Source of the DNA: Lachnospiraceae bacterium
GTDB lineage: Bacteria; Bacillota; Clostridia; Lachnospirales; Lachnospiraceae
DNA length: 64,000 nucleotides
Direction: 5' to 3'
NCBI GenBank assembly: GCA_017625815.1
Contig: JAGAKD010000106.1
Span: forward strand, 1 to 64,000
The notes below the pieces were generated by a model. The model searched no databases. It was given only the letters and a program-made list of their open reading frames with translations, and was not told the DNA's origin. Both the position numbers and the translations under genes were made by a program. Shown piece after piece: positions 18,161 through 26,235 of this stretch (position 1 is its first letter; each line of letters begins with the position of its first letter).

Positions 18161-21100
18161 TTAGTTAGTATACATAAAAGTGGTTGTACTAAAACTATTA
18201 TTTATCTGCGGCTCAAAAGTATCTCTATAATTCCTAAATATCGGTTTGTCAAACAAGCGTATTTTCTTTTCAGTCTCTTCTACTTTCTTTACTTGGTGAT
18301 TATACAATTGCTCTTTGTATATCATTATCTGTAACATCGCCATGACGCGGTCAGCATTAGCTTTGTCATTGTACTTGATTAATTCTTCAAGTAAAGGTTC
18401 AGATAGAATTGTATCTACACGAGTTTTACCGTTACCAATATCTTCTTCTAAGTATTCTTTAATTTTATCAATACCCCAAGCCTTAATTTCTTTAGTCATG
18501 TGACAACCTTTGCCTCTATTTACTTTAGAAGAATTAGTAATGTCACGTATTACATCAGGTTGATCAGCTAATAAATAACTACAGTGTTTATTATTAAAAT
18601 ATGTGAATATACCTGTATTTTGGTTTTCAACCATAGCTTTTGCATTATAATACTTCAAGAGTTTACGAACATTCTCGTAAAAGTCTTCAGCAGTCTTCGG
18701 TCTACCTGTATACTCGGCTACTATAATATCCTGATTTGATTCAAAGTTTTGGAAACGTTTGTATATGATGCAACTACCTAAAGAGTTTGTACCAGATTGA
18801 TCTTGATCGTATGGGTCAATACCCGCAATATACAAACCATACGGAGCTTCTTTGAGAGGGTGTTCCCATATTACTACAGCACCAGTGGGATCTGCTTTAA
18901 CTGGTAAAGGATATTCAGTGATGTCATTAGGACTCTTTTGAATATTCCACACTAATTCTCCTTTCACTTCAGTAAGAAAACCCACTTGTTTAGCATTAGC
19001 TAACTTTTTATTAGTTCTAATGCGAGATAATTGCATCTGTAAAGCTTTCTTAGGAAATATATTACCAGTTAATTCAGTAAATGCCTCAGTAGGAGTTTCT
19101 GCGTGTTCTGCAACATATCTATCTATCTGTTGAGTACTCTTAGTGGATTTTAATTCTTCTTCTCTAAGATCTAAGATAAACTGTTTAGCTTTCTCATGTA
19201 ATGTATTACCGTCTTCATCCATGTAAAGACGCTTACCGCTTTCATCACGAACGTCTAGATTAGTATGTTGAGGTACAAAAAATCCACAAGGCCTATCTTG
19301 CATTCCCTCATCCCAAATGTTTTCAAATTCAATACAATTGTATTTTTTAGGATCATAAAATGCTTCACGTAAACCAGCAACATTTTCACCTTGATCACCG
19401 CCAGTATTGTGTGTAACTATCCCATTTACAATATAATTGTGTTGTTCTTTGGCAGTTAAATTGTATATGTCTTGTTCACCGATTTCTTTAATGTCTACAA
19501 TTTTATCAGCTACTATACCACTTACATATTTGTGATGTTTTGCGGTTTTTGCTGCAGTAAATAATTGAATTAATTCTAATGCTGCAATCTTTTTCCCTAC
19601 TGTTAACGGTATTCTTTCTGCAAATCTGTTAAGACTTATCACATCAGATATAACTAATCTCCAACAACCATTTACATCTTTTATTTTCCTATTCCTGTTA
19701 GATGGTTTGATGTAATTGATTGTTCCATGTATACCAAAATGTAACAAAGCTTCTTGAACTTCTAACAATATTTCTTTTTGACACTGAGTTAAAGTTATAC
19801 AAGCTTGTGTGTTATTTATTCCAACATAACCATCAGTATCATACAAACCTCCAAGCAGTTCTTCTAAAGATTCTGCATCATATTCGTGAAAATTTACAGG
19901 TAAACGTTTTTTGTCTTTAGTTTGACCATATATACCTAGTTCCCTTAGATTTTTACAAATACCTTTAATTCTAATTTCCTGATATAACTGATTAGTACTT
20001 TTGGTAATGTATTCTTTTTCAATTGTGGTGTCAAAGTTATTGTGACAATAATTTAATATTTCTTCTTCGCAGTTGAATAATCTAGGGGTCTTATCAAGAC
20101 CGTAATTACCATCACCGATTAACCAACCAACTAATCTTGGTTCCCACATTTTCTTTTTACCAAAAATAGGAATTTCATCAATTAATCCAACCTGATCCCC
20201 TACTTTACAATTACCAGCATGGTGCCATAACCAAGCTTTCATGTGTTCATTTTCGTCACGTTTTCCAGGTACCCGTCTAGTTCTACCTGGAGTAGACCAT
20301 AACAACGGATGATCAGTACTACACCTAATGGTTCTACCAGAACGCAAAGATATTTCTACACACGGTTTCTTTGCTGGTGGATTTATATTTTCAATCGTCT
20401 GCTGACATACTTGATAAGTATTCCATCCCAATATACCGTCTTTGTGTTGAATATCTTCGATATTTATACAATTTCCTTCATTGGTCCATACTCTGGAGCC
20501 TTTGCAAACACAACCAAAAAGAATCATTGTACCAAATGCTATACCGTCTTGTTCTACAGAAGGTCTGGCAATTTCCCAAGCAGCTTTTAATTCTTTAAAA
20601 GAACCACCCTCTTCCCAAACAATCAACTTTGCAGCTTTACCACGGACAGAGTTAGGATTATCTTTTACAGACACTCCCATAATTTCCGATTTGTATCCAA
20701 CTTCAATTTTATTACCAAACTCGTCTGTAACAAGCATTGAAGCTCTCTTACGCATCGCAGTATTTGCCACTTGTCTCTTTTTACCCCAAGCAGTATTTGC
20801 ATCTATAAAATCCATATAGTCCCAGGCTTTTGTTAAATTACCGTCTTCTGTCAAAAACTGTTTATTAGATGCGTAAACGTAAGATTTGGAATTGGGAATT
20901 AAAAAGAAATTACGACACAGCATGCTGGATGTTTTGTATGAGTATCCTTTTCTTCGACTCTTTGTTAGACATAAATGTTTACCTTTATTTTCGGCTTCTT
21001 GTACAGCCTGAAAGAAAAAGTAATCATAGTCGTAAAAGTCAGGGAATGCAGCAATACGCTCTTTCTTTGTTTCCCCAGTAATAGGATCTGTAGTATATAC

Positions 21101-21328
21101 TAATCTCTGAATAGGACAATAGTTTAAATAGAAATAGTTATACCCAGTAATGTAGTCACCATCATCTGCAGTATAACCATCTATACAATACTTCATTTCC
21201 TGTTCCCAGAAATTGTAGTATTCGCTTGTACCCTTAGGGTATGAACAATAAGTGCCCGTCTCCTGAAAGCGGATGGCGGGCTGTCTAAACTTATTGGAAT
21301 TTTTTATTTTCTTAGTAAAGTCAATCAT
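18161..21328 (-). CDS. terL: Terminase large subunit with an internal intein
   Basis: 1,055 residues in total; about 686 remain if the intein (residues 273-641) is removed. The ATPase domain has an atypical Walker A (TKSRRKGYSYKTS, residues 122-134), Walker B KLIVWEEGG (234-242) and motif C split by the intein (MILFG, then TGGDQGEN). The RNase H-like nuclease shows YIAGIDPYDQD, MVENQN and YNDKANADRVM, giving the expected three acidic residues. It packages DNA through the portal encoded just downstream. A 59-residue gene overlaps its start by one base. Confidence 0.95.
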   Translation of the reverse strand: MIDFTKKIKNSNKFRQPAIRFQETGTYCSYPKGTSEYYNFWEQEMKYCIDGYTADDGDYITGYNYFYLNYCPIQRLVYTTDPITGETKKERIAAFPDFYDYDYFFFQAVQEAENKGKHLCLTKSRRKGYSYKTSSMLCRNFFLIPNSKSYVYASNKQFLTEDGNLTKAWDYMDFIDANTAWGKKRQVANTAMRKRASMLVTDEFGNKIEVGYKSEIMGVSVKDNPNSVRGKAAKLIVWEEGGSFKELKAAWEIARPSVEQDGIAFGTMILFGCVCKGSRVWTNEGNCINIEDIQHKDGILGWNTYQVCQQTIENINPPAKKPCVEISLRSGRTIRCSTDHPLLWSTPGRTRRVPGKRDENEHMKAWLWHHAGNCKVGDQVGLIDEIPIFGKKKMWEPRLVGWLIGDGNYGLDKTPRLFNCEEEILNYCHNNFDTTIEKEYITKSTNQLYQEIRIKGICKNLRELGIYGQTKDKKRLPVNFHEYDAESLEELLGGLYDTDGYVGINNTQACITLTQCQKEILLEVQEALLHFGIHGTINYIKPSNRNRKIKDVNGCWRLVISDVISLNRFAERIPLTVGKKIAALELIQLFTAAKTAKHHKYVSGIVADKIVDIKEIGEQDIYNLTAKEQHNYIVNGIVTHNTGGDQGENVAGLREAFYDPKKYNCIEFENIWDEGMQDRPCGFFVPQHTNLDVRDESGKRLYMDEDGNTLHEKAKQFILDLREEELKSTKSTQQIDRYVAEHAETPTEAFTELTGNIFPKKALQMQLSRIRTNKKLANAKQVGFLTEVKGELVWNIQKSPNDITEYPLPVKADPTGAVVIWEHPLKEAPYGLYIAGIDPYDQDQSGTNSLGSCIIYKRFQNFESNQDIIVAEYTGRPKTAEDFYENVRKLLKYYNAKAMVENQNTGIFTYFNNKHCSYLLADQPDVIRDITNSSKVNRGKGCHMTKEIKAWGIDKIKEYLEEDIGNGKTRVDTILSEPLLEELIKYNDKANADRVMAMLQIMIYKEQLYNHQVKKVEETEKKIRLFDKPIFRNYRDTFEPQINNSFSTTTFMYTN
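19406..20512 (-). mobile_element. TerL intein with LAGLIDADG endonuclease
   Basis: Residues 273-641 of the TerL frame, 369 residues. It starts with Cys (CVCKGSRVW) directly after extein LFG and ends in VTHN before extein Thr. Internal signs are the block B motif RCSTDHPLL and two LAGLIDADG motifs, LVGWLIGDGNYG and LLGGLYDTDGYVG. Removing it restores the conserved terminase motif LFGTGGDQ. It is inserted in the most conserved part of the ATPase, a usual choice for inteins because precise loss is hard. All expected splicing residues are present, so it is probably active. Confidence 0.93.
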
Positions 21329-21507
21329 TATTTCTTCTTGAAGAACTTTTTAATTCTCTTCCAAATACTTAATTTCTCTGGTTCAGGAATCTGCATTGTA
21401 CCTTCACACGGGGTATTCATCATCGTGTTATATAACGCATAAACATCAGTAAAGTCTAAAGTAATAGCACCAGCTTTAGTGTTATTCTTCTTGTTATTCT
21501 TAGCCAT
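21328..21507 (-). CDS. Small basic protein overlapping the TerL start
   Basis: A 59-residue frame on the minus strand beginning MAKNNKKNNTKAGAITLDFT and ending in a strongly basic helix (WKRIKKFFKKK). Its TAA overlaps the TerL ATG by one base (TAATG), the tight junction expected of translational coupling. Position next to TerL and basic ends suggest DNA or terminase contact. It is too short to be a standard small terminase, so no function is assigned. Confidence 0.7.
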   Translation of the reverse strand: MAKNNKKNNTKAGAITLDFTDVYALYNTMMNTPCEGTMQIPEPEKLSIWKRIKKFFKKK

Positions 21508-21579
21508 ATTCGTATCTATATTTTTCGTAGCAACGCTACAGTTCTGTTAATGTTATATTATATGTGGATGTAGTTACAA

Positions 21580-22110
21580 CTACTTAACTAATTCAAATGG
21601 ATTTAATTCACCACCACCACGAACTTTAGAATTAGTTAATTCTTCAGCTCTTACTGAAGCTTCTAATAAATCTAATGATTTGATAGTATTACCTAAAGAG
21701 CTCATACCTGATAATATATCTTTTACTTTCTTTTCATCTAGTAAGTCATCTAGTGAATCAGTGTAGTACTTTGATATACTTTCTAATTTCTTTCTAGCAT
21801 TCCTAAGTAATTGAAGAGTTAAAGTGTTATTAAATTCGATATAAGCTTGTTCTGCTTCTAATACGTCTTTAGGTAACTTTATATCAGCTTTACCAAACAA
21901 TTCTTTCTTAAGTCTTGGCTCAATGTCTTCAGCATCCATACTCTTGACATAAGGGCTGTCGTATTTATTCTTTAGTACGATATATGAAATATATTTGGTA
22001 GCTAATTCTTTATCTTGTTTATCGGCATCCCACACCTTTTTAAAGGCGGGGATGCCTAAGGCATCATTGTGTATTAGAACTTTACCTGCAACAATATCAA
22101 ATAGTTTCAT
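21580..22110 (-). CDS. Conserved protein upstream of terminase (small-subunit candidate)
   Basis: A 176-residue, mostly helical protein beginning MKLFDIVAGKVLIHNDALGI. The middle is charged (ADIKLPKDVLEAEQAYIEFN), then come two amphipathic helices (LTLQLLRNARKKLESISKYY and the LLDEKKVKDILSG region). Its place ahead of TerL fits a small terminase or another packaging factor, but I see no clear helix-turn-helix, so this remains a guess from position. Confidence 0.6.
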   Translation of the reverse strand: MKLFDIVAGKVLIHNDALGIPAFKKVWDADKQDKELATKYISYIVLKNKYDSPYVKSMDAEDIEPRLKKELFGKADIKLPKDVLEAEQAYIEFNNTLTLQLLRNARKKLESISKYYTDSLDDLLDEKKVKDILSGMSSLGNTIKSLDLLEASVRAEELTNSKVRGGGELNPFELVK

Positions 22111-22131
22111 ATTTTAATCTTTCGACTTTAA

Positions 22132-22461
22132 TCAGTCATTACAGCATTCGCAATTATTTTGATGTTCGCGTTCGCGATAATAATCGTCCCATGCCAAGAT
22201 ATTCTTTGACCATGTTTCATTGGATATGATTACTATATCTCGTTCACCTTTTTCTCCTTTTGGGGGATATAACGTAATAATAAGATCTCCTGATTTTACT
22301 TGATGTAGTTTATCTTCAATTCTAATTACTCCGTCTTCTGAAATATAATGCACCCAGTCTATGTGACTATTAATCCCGTCTATTTTCTTTATTTTTAAAG
22401 AGTTTATATCTTCACCTTCTACCCAAAAGCATCGCCCGCTCGAAATAAAATATTGTTTCAT
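22132..22461 (-). CDS. Unrecognised 109-residue protein
   Basis: It begins MKQYFISSGRCFWVEGEDIN and looks like a small beta-barrel: alternating strands with an SGDLIITLYPPKGEKGE turn. The C-terminus is acidic and Cys-containing (REREHQNNCECCND). It lies between the terminase-region gene and dUTPase, spaced by 12 and 21 bases, in one operon. Function unknown. Confidence 0.6.
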   Translation of the reverse strand: MKQYFISSGRCFWVEGEDINSLKIKKIDGINSHIDWVHYISEDGVIRIEDKLHQVKSGDLIITLYPPKGEKGERDIVIISNETWSKNILAWDDYYREREHQNNCECCND

Positions 22462-22473
22462 ATCTCTAAGTAT

Positions 22474-22935
22474 TTAATTATTATTAACTTCTTCTTTTAC
22501 TTCGTCTGTAGAACCAAAACCATCTTCACCTCTTTCAGTTTCTTCTAACTCTTCTACTTCAACTAAATCTGCCTTCAAGTAAGGTACAATCACTAATTGT
22601 GCAATCTTCTCATCAGGTTGATAAATAGTAGGTACTGCATCTGTTGTGAGTTTCATCTTTACTAACAGCTCGCCGGTATAATTAGAATCAATTACTCCAA
22701 CTGAATTACACATTGATACTGAATACTTACTTACCGATGATCTCATGAATAATAAACCAACATAACCTTCGGGAATCTGAACTGCAATACCGGTATGATA
22801 AACAAGTACTAACTTACCACTTCTGTCATATTCCTGAGTAAAGGAAACTGCTGTTAAATCCAACCCAGCATCACCGTCATGAGCATAACTAGGGATTGTA
22901 GCATCTGAGTGTACTTTCTTAAATTTTACTTCCAT
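22474..22935 (-). CDS. dut: dUTP diphosphatase (dUTPase)
   Basis: A 153-residue trimeric-type dUTPase converting dUTP to dUMP and pyrophosphate. It limits uracil in DNA and feeds ThyX, encoded 0.4 kb upstream in the same operon. All five family motifs are visible: DAGLDL (24-29), MRSSVSKY (motif 2), GVIDSNYTGE (motif 3, with the catalytic Asp), EKIAQLVI (motif 4) and RGEDGFGST (motif 5). The tail after motif 5 is acidic. Confidence 0.95.
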   Translation of the reverse strand: MEVKFKKVHSDATIPSYAHDGDAGLDLTAVSFTQEYDRSGKLVLVYHTGIAVQIPEGYVGLLFMRSSVSKYSVSMCNSVGVIDSNYTGELLVKMKLTTDAVPTIYQPDEKIAQLVIVPYLKADLVEVEELEETERGEDGFGSTDEVKEEVNNN

Positions 22936-23099
22936 TATTGTCTTACTATATTATGTCCCAACATTATTTCTGTTATCTGAGCTAATAAATTAGCTGCATA
23001 ATTCTCAGTAAAGGTATCACTTACTTTTGCGTATATTGCTTGTAGATACTGAATTATTACTTCCTGATTCTTTAGTATTTGGTCTATTTTGTCTTCCAT
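22935..23099 (-). CDS. Small helical protein overlapping the nucleotide hydrolase gene
   Basis: A 54-residue frame beginning MEDKIDQILKNQEVIIQYLQ, mostly one amphipathic coiled-coil-like helix; an upstream in-frame start would add ten residues. It overlaps the C-terminal low-complexity part of the preceding gene by 83 bases and its stop meets the dUTPase ATG. Regular heptads support a real oligomerising peptide. Function unknown. Confidence 0.5.
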   Translation of the reverse strand: MEDKIDQILKNQEVIIQYLQAIYAKVSDTFTENYAANLLAQITEIMLGHNIVRQ

Positions 23100-23397
23100 G
23101 TTTACTATACCATAAGAGAGCAATAGCATTCCAAACTACTTGAGCTAGATGTCTGCAACCAGTTTCCTCATCGAACTCTTTAGATTCAGCAGCATACAAA
23201 TGCCGTAATAAAGCTCCTTTATAACGTTCATAACCGTTTTCCAAGTTCTGCCAACTATTATCCGCATACTTCTTCGCACCTTCTGTATAAACTCTAGCAA
23301 CATCTTCTAAACAATCCAATGGTATCAATTCCCATCTAGTCTTATCGTCTTTGCGATCATTCTTTATTCCCAAAGTAGGTATCATATATATCTTCAA
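23017..23397 (-). CDS. dATP/dGTP diphosphohydrolase-like protein (MazG-type, DUF5664)
   Basis: A 126-residue protein matching phage dATP/dGTP diphosphohydrolase-like domains: RKDDKTRWELIPLDCLEDVA (residues 15-34), the helix EGAKKYADNSWQ, then RYKGALLRHLYA and DEETGCRHLAQVVWNAIALL. These are the metal-binding helices of an all-alpha NTP pyrophosphatase. It overlaps the ThyX gene by 41 bases. With dUTPase and ThyX it would adjust dNTP pools during infection. The last ~25 residues are low-complexity. Confidence 0.75.
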   Translation of the reverse strand: MKIYMIPTLGIKNDRKDDKTRWELIPLDCLEDVARVYTEGAKKYADNSWQNLENGYERYKGALLRHLYAAESKEFDEETGCRHLAQVVWNAIALLWYSKHGRQNRPNTKESGSNNSVSTSNIRKSK

Positions 23398-24085
23398 ATA
23401 CAGTTGGAACTAATTCATACATTTGTTTTAATAAGTCTAAAGCCAAAACTCTCATATCTGGATGAGCTGCAGTTGAACAACGTAACTTAAAGAAATGTCT
23501 CCATTCTCTTAAATTAGCTGTCACGTTCAATTCAGTCTTAAGACAATTTGGTAATACTGCTCTAGCTTGTTGTGGAGTTAAACCATCATTAATTAAAATG
23601 TTATAATAGGTTTCATCGGTTTGTATTGCATGTAAAAATCCATCAATTGATTTACCCCCATCCTCTCTAAAGAAAAATAAAGACTTTCCATTATCACACA
23701 TCCAATCACCGTCAGCCCAGCTACATTTGCCTTCAGGTATTTCATCAATCCACTGACTTGGTATGATGTAAGTAATTTCGTTATCGAATTTATCTTTAGT
23801 ATAGTTACAATATCTGGTAGATTCTTGTGCGTATGACGCTATTCTATGACGTACTATTTCATGACTTACCCCTCTATCACAAATGAATTTAACAGATATT
23901 GAATAGTGTTCAATCATAGCTTCATGACCAGATTCAATTATTCTCTTTACTAGGGCTTTATCTTTCTCCGGAGTAGAGTTATCTTCAGATTTGTAACAAG
24001 TTCTAGCAATACTAGCTATTTTGTTAATTACTTCAGACTCATTAATCTGATCTAATATTTGTACGCTACTTTTTATTAACTTCAT
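23357..24085 (-). CDS. thyX: FAD-dependent thymidylate synthase ThyX
   Basis: A 242-residue protein that makes dTMP from dUMP with folate, FAD and NADPH. The ThyX signature is RHRIASYAQESTRYC (residues 79-93), and QQARAVLPNCLKTELNVTAN with the REWRHFFKLRC segment complete the family core. Its start is adjacent to the upstream peptidase-like gene and its end overlaps the dNTP hydrolase gene. Together with dUTPase it forms a thymidylate-supply operon. Confidence 0.95.
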   Translation of the reverse strand: MKLIKSSVQILDQINESEVINKIASIARTCYKSEDNSTPEKDKALVKRIIESGHEAMIEHYSISVKFICDRGVSHEIVRHRIASYAQESTRYCNYTKDKFDNEITYIIPSQWIDEIPEGKCSWADGDWMCDNGKSLFFFREDGGKSIDGFLHAIQTDETYYNILINDGLTPQQARAVLPNCLKTELNVTANLREWRHFFKLRCSTAAHPDMRVLALDLLKQMYELVPTVFEDIYDTYFGNKE

Positions 24086-24531
24086 TATCTGTTCTTTTTG
24101 GATTTAAACTCAATAAAATCTTCTAACTGATCAACACACCATTCAACTAAATAAGCATAATGTTCATTACCCCCGGGATCATCAAAGCCTTGACTGTATA
24201 AATTTAAATAGTCGTATAAAGCATCGACATAATGTACGGCTTCATGAGCTAACACTGATATTTTAATATCTTTCTTAAGCAATATAAGAACTCCAACACT
24301 GCCACCGTCTTTTTCTCTAACCAGTACTGTACAAGCATCACTCATTGGAGAAGGATTAAATGGTCTATCATCGCGTGTATCTTCTGATAAATCCTTAGTA
24401 GAGTCATAAAAGTAAAAGAAATCATTAACATCATTTACTTCCGTCATCCAATTCACGTAAAGATTCATCGGATACAGATTCTGATATGCTATTGTCTTTG
24501 TTTTCTTGCTTGTTAGCCTTTCTGCCTTCAT
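24085..24531 (-). CDS. HExxH zinc peptidase-like protein
   Basis: A 148-residue protein with a metallopeptidase-like motif, SVLAHEAVHYVDALYD (residues 92-107), followed about 20 residues later by GNEHYAYLVEWCVDQL, whose Glu could be the third zinc ligand. This resembles phage proteins of the ImmA/IrrE-like gluzincin group. It overlaps the upstream gene by about 100 bases. It may cleave a host regulator; the target is unknown. Confidence 0.7.
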   Translation of the reverse strand: MKAERLTSKKTKTIAYQNLYPMNLYVNWMTEVNDVNDFFYFYDSTKDLSEDTRDDRPFNPSPMSDACTVLVREKDGGSVGVLILLKKDIKISVLAHEAVHYVDALYDYLNLYSQGFDDPGGNEHYAYLVEWCVDQLEDFIEFKSKKNR

Positions 24532-24715
24532 ATTTCTTCTTCAACTTTATTTTAAAGAGATAACCAAACATTAATACTCTTTCATCATTATCGTCTGCAA
24601 TCACTCTATTTGCAAATCTAAATGGATGATTGCAAATAACTTCTACCACTTGATATGATAGATTGTATTTATTTGCTAATTTAGTATAGATACTCTTATC
24701 TTTCTTAAATATCAT
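24431..24715 (-). CDS. Small conserved phage protein of unknown function
   Basis: A 94-residue protein beginning MIFKKDKSIYTKLANKYNLS, with a small helical DNA-binding-like core (YQVVEVICNHPFRFANRVIA) and a disordered, charged C-terminus. Similar short proteins are common in phages of Bacteroidota. The disordered tail overlaps the downstream peptidase-like gene, and its start overlaps the upstream winged-helix gene by 11 bases. No function is established. Confidence 0.65.
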   Translation of the reverse strand: MIFKKDKSIYTKLANKYNLSYQVVEVICNHPFRFANRVIADDNDERVLMFGYLFKIKLKKKYEGRKANKQENKDNSISESVSDESLRELDDGSK

Positions 24716-25082
24716 CAGGTTTGATCTTTAGTATAATAGTCAGTTGAAGTCGATCTCCAATTACCATTGGTATCAAAGCTTTATTTACACATAACTCATC
24801 TTCTGCAGGTCCAGCTTTAAGTATACCTTTTTCCTTGAACGATTTGATATACCTACTTAGGTTATCCTTAGTAATACCTAAATGTTCAGTTATCCACTTT
24901 CTATTGTATCTATTAGCTACGTTTTTGTTAGTATTGGGTTCTTTAACATATTCCATGTCCATCCTAATCAGTGTAGCCATTAGTTCTAATTCTCTAGCGG
25001 TTAACCCAAGTATACCGTTCATTGTGTGAAGGAATTCTGGTATCAATTGATCTCTATCAACTGATTTAACCAGTTTATTCAT
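24705..25082 (-). CDS. Winged-helix DNA-binding-like protein
   Basis: A 125-residue protein with a predicted winged helix-turn-helix: GLTARELELMATLIRMDMEY, then NRKWITEHLGITKDNLSRYI (recognition-helix region), then SFKEKGILKAGPAEDELCVN (wing). Layout resembles MarR-like or replication-initiator-like wHTH domains. It may regulate the leftward operon it lies in. It overlaps both neighbours by a few bases. Confidence 0.65.
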   Translation of the reverse strand: MNKLVKSVDRDQLIPEFLHTMNGILGLTARELELMATLIRMDMEYVKEPNTNKNVANRYNRKWITEHLGITKDNLSRYIKSFKEKGILKAGPAEDELCVNKALIPMVIGDRLQLTIILKIKPDDI

Positions 25083-25512
25083 TACCGTTCAAGATGTCTT
25101 TAAATCTATTTAACAATTTAGTTAGATTGAAATGTACCGTATCGTGTTCTACTTTCTGACATGTAGGCATCTTACCAGCTTCATATTTCTTAATTACAGC
25201 TTCATTACGTTGTTTATACTTGTTTTCAAGCTTTGTAATTTCCTTAGTAAGAGTATCAATGACCTTCTTATATTTTTCTGCTTCAGCATTGTCGACTGAT
25301 TCAATTTCTACTACAGAAGCTTCTTCTAAGAAGCCATTATTAGCATAATCTTTAGCTAATTCCGCAGTAATACACATAGATCTAATACTATCAAATGCCT
25401 CATCATTTACTTCATCAGACATTACATATACGTCGAATTCTGAATCGTGTTCAAAGATGTCATTTACTCTAGCACAACCAAATGCTTTAATTACTTTATA
25501 AGTCTGTACCAT
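25075..25512 (-). CDS. Coiled-coil protein, function unknown
   Basis: A 145-residue protein with a beta-rich N-terminal ~65 residues (MVQTYKVIKAFGCARVNDIF) and a long coiled coil (AEAEKYKKVIDTLTKEITKL and following residues). It overlaps the flanking genes by 8 and 17 bases. No catalytic motif is seen. Confidence 0.6.
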   Translation of the reverse strand: MVQTYKVIKAFGCARVNDIFEHDSEFDVYVMSDEVNDEAFDSIRSMCITAELAKDYANNGFLEEASVVEIESVDNAEAEKYKKVIDTLTKEITKLENKYKQRNEAVIKKYEAGKMPTCQKVEHDTVHFNLTKLLNRFKDILNGNE

Positions 25513-25705
25513 ATGCTTTAACTATATTTAAGATTTTATTCATTTGTTCAACTCCAATCTTCTTAGAAGCTATCGTCACCTCTTTACCAATCCCAGAACA
25601 AGGATCATTAAACCCTTTGCAATGATTACAATAAGCTGCAGATCTTTTCTTAGGATCAAATGGACAAGCCTTTCTAACTGAAGAAATAGTTACTTTATAA
25701 TCCAT
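25496..25705 (-). CDS. Small zinc-finger-like protein
   Basis: About 69 residues from an ATG at 25,705, beginning MDYKVTISSVRKACPFDPKK; a GTG at 25,726 in the same frame is a weaker alternative. Four cysteines (CPFD, YCNHC, DPC) suggest one zinc site. It is the first gene after the terminator at 25.76-25.80 kb and so probably heads the ThyX/TerL-side transcript. Confidence 0.6.
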   Translation of the reverse strand: MDYKVTISSVRKACPFDPKKRSAAYCNHCKGFNDPCSGIGKEVTIASKKIGVEQMNKILNIVKAYGTDL

Positions 25706-25760
25706 AATAATTAAATTTATACTCACTTAACGTAAAGGATATATTTTTGTTGTAACTTTT

Positions 25761-25799
25761 ATAAAATAAAAAAGGGGTTAAGTATTAAACCTAACCCCT
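25761..25799 (-). terminator. Rho-independent terminator after the GroES-like gene
   Basis: On the minus strand GGGGTTAG pairs with TTAACCCC around a short loop, followed by TTTTTTATTTT. It lies about 40 bases past the GroES-like stop. Downstream, TTTACGTTA resembles the sequence after the 18-base motif copies and may belong to the next promoter. Confidence 0.8.
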
Positions 25800-25840
25800 A
25801 GTGACATCACAACAACCACTCTACGACTAACGCTTTAGTC

Positions 25841-26218
25841 TTATTTCTTAATGTAAGCGACCACGTTATACGGATTGACTAACTGACTATCTTTAAACAA
25901 ATCAAAATCAATACCAGCTTTTCTAGGATATGCTACAATATCTCCTACTTCAGGATGATGATCTTCATCTAACCAAGTATAACCAGCAGGTATTCTTAAT
26001 ACTATACCTTTTCTGAAGGTAGTTAATACTGTTTCTTTGACTGTTTCTGTATCCGATACCGTATAACCATCACTATCTTTTTCACCAGTATCTACTGGTT
26101 TAACAATTTCTTTTTCGATGTATTCATCTGGTAATGGCTTTACCAACATGTCTTTACAAGTTTCAAACTCTAATTTAGAAAGAACTCCTTCTAACAATTC
26201 TTTATCTTCCGTACTCAT
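25841..26218 (-). CDS. GroES-like co-chaperonin
   Basis: About 125 residues from MSTEDKELLEG; a start three codons earlier is possible. It has the GroES beta-barrel pattern: DMLVKPLPDEYIEKE near the N-terminus, a mobile-loop-like acidic insert (DTGEKDSDGYTVSDTETV), then GIVLRIPAGY, PEVGDIVAYPRKAGIDF and a C-terminal NPYNVVAYIKK. Phages such as T4 (gp31) and RB49 carry GroES replacements that let host GroEL fold large capsid proteins. It is a single-gene unit between a tRNA-like element and a terminator. Confidence 0.8.
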   Translation of the reverse strand: MSTEDKELLEGVLSKLEFETCKDMLVKPLPDEYIEKEIVKPVDTGEKDSDGYTVSDTETVKETVLTTFRKGIVLRIPAGYTWLDEDHHPEVGDIVAYPRKAGIDFDLFKDSQLVNPYNVVAYIKK

Positions 26219-26235
26219 GAATATCAATATTTTAG

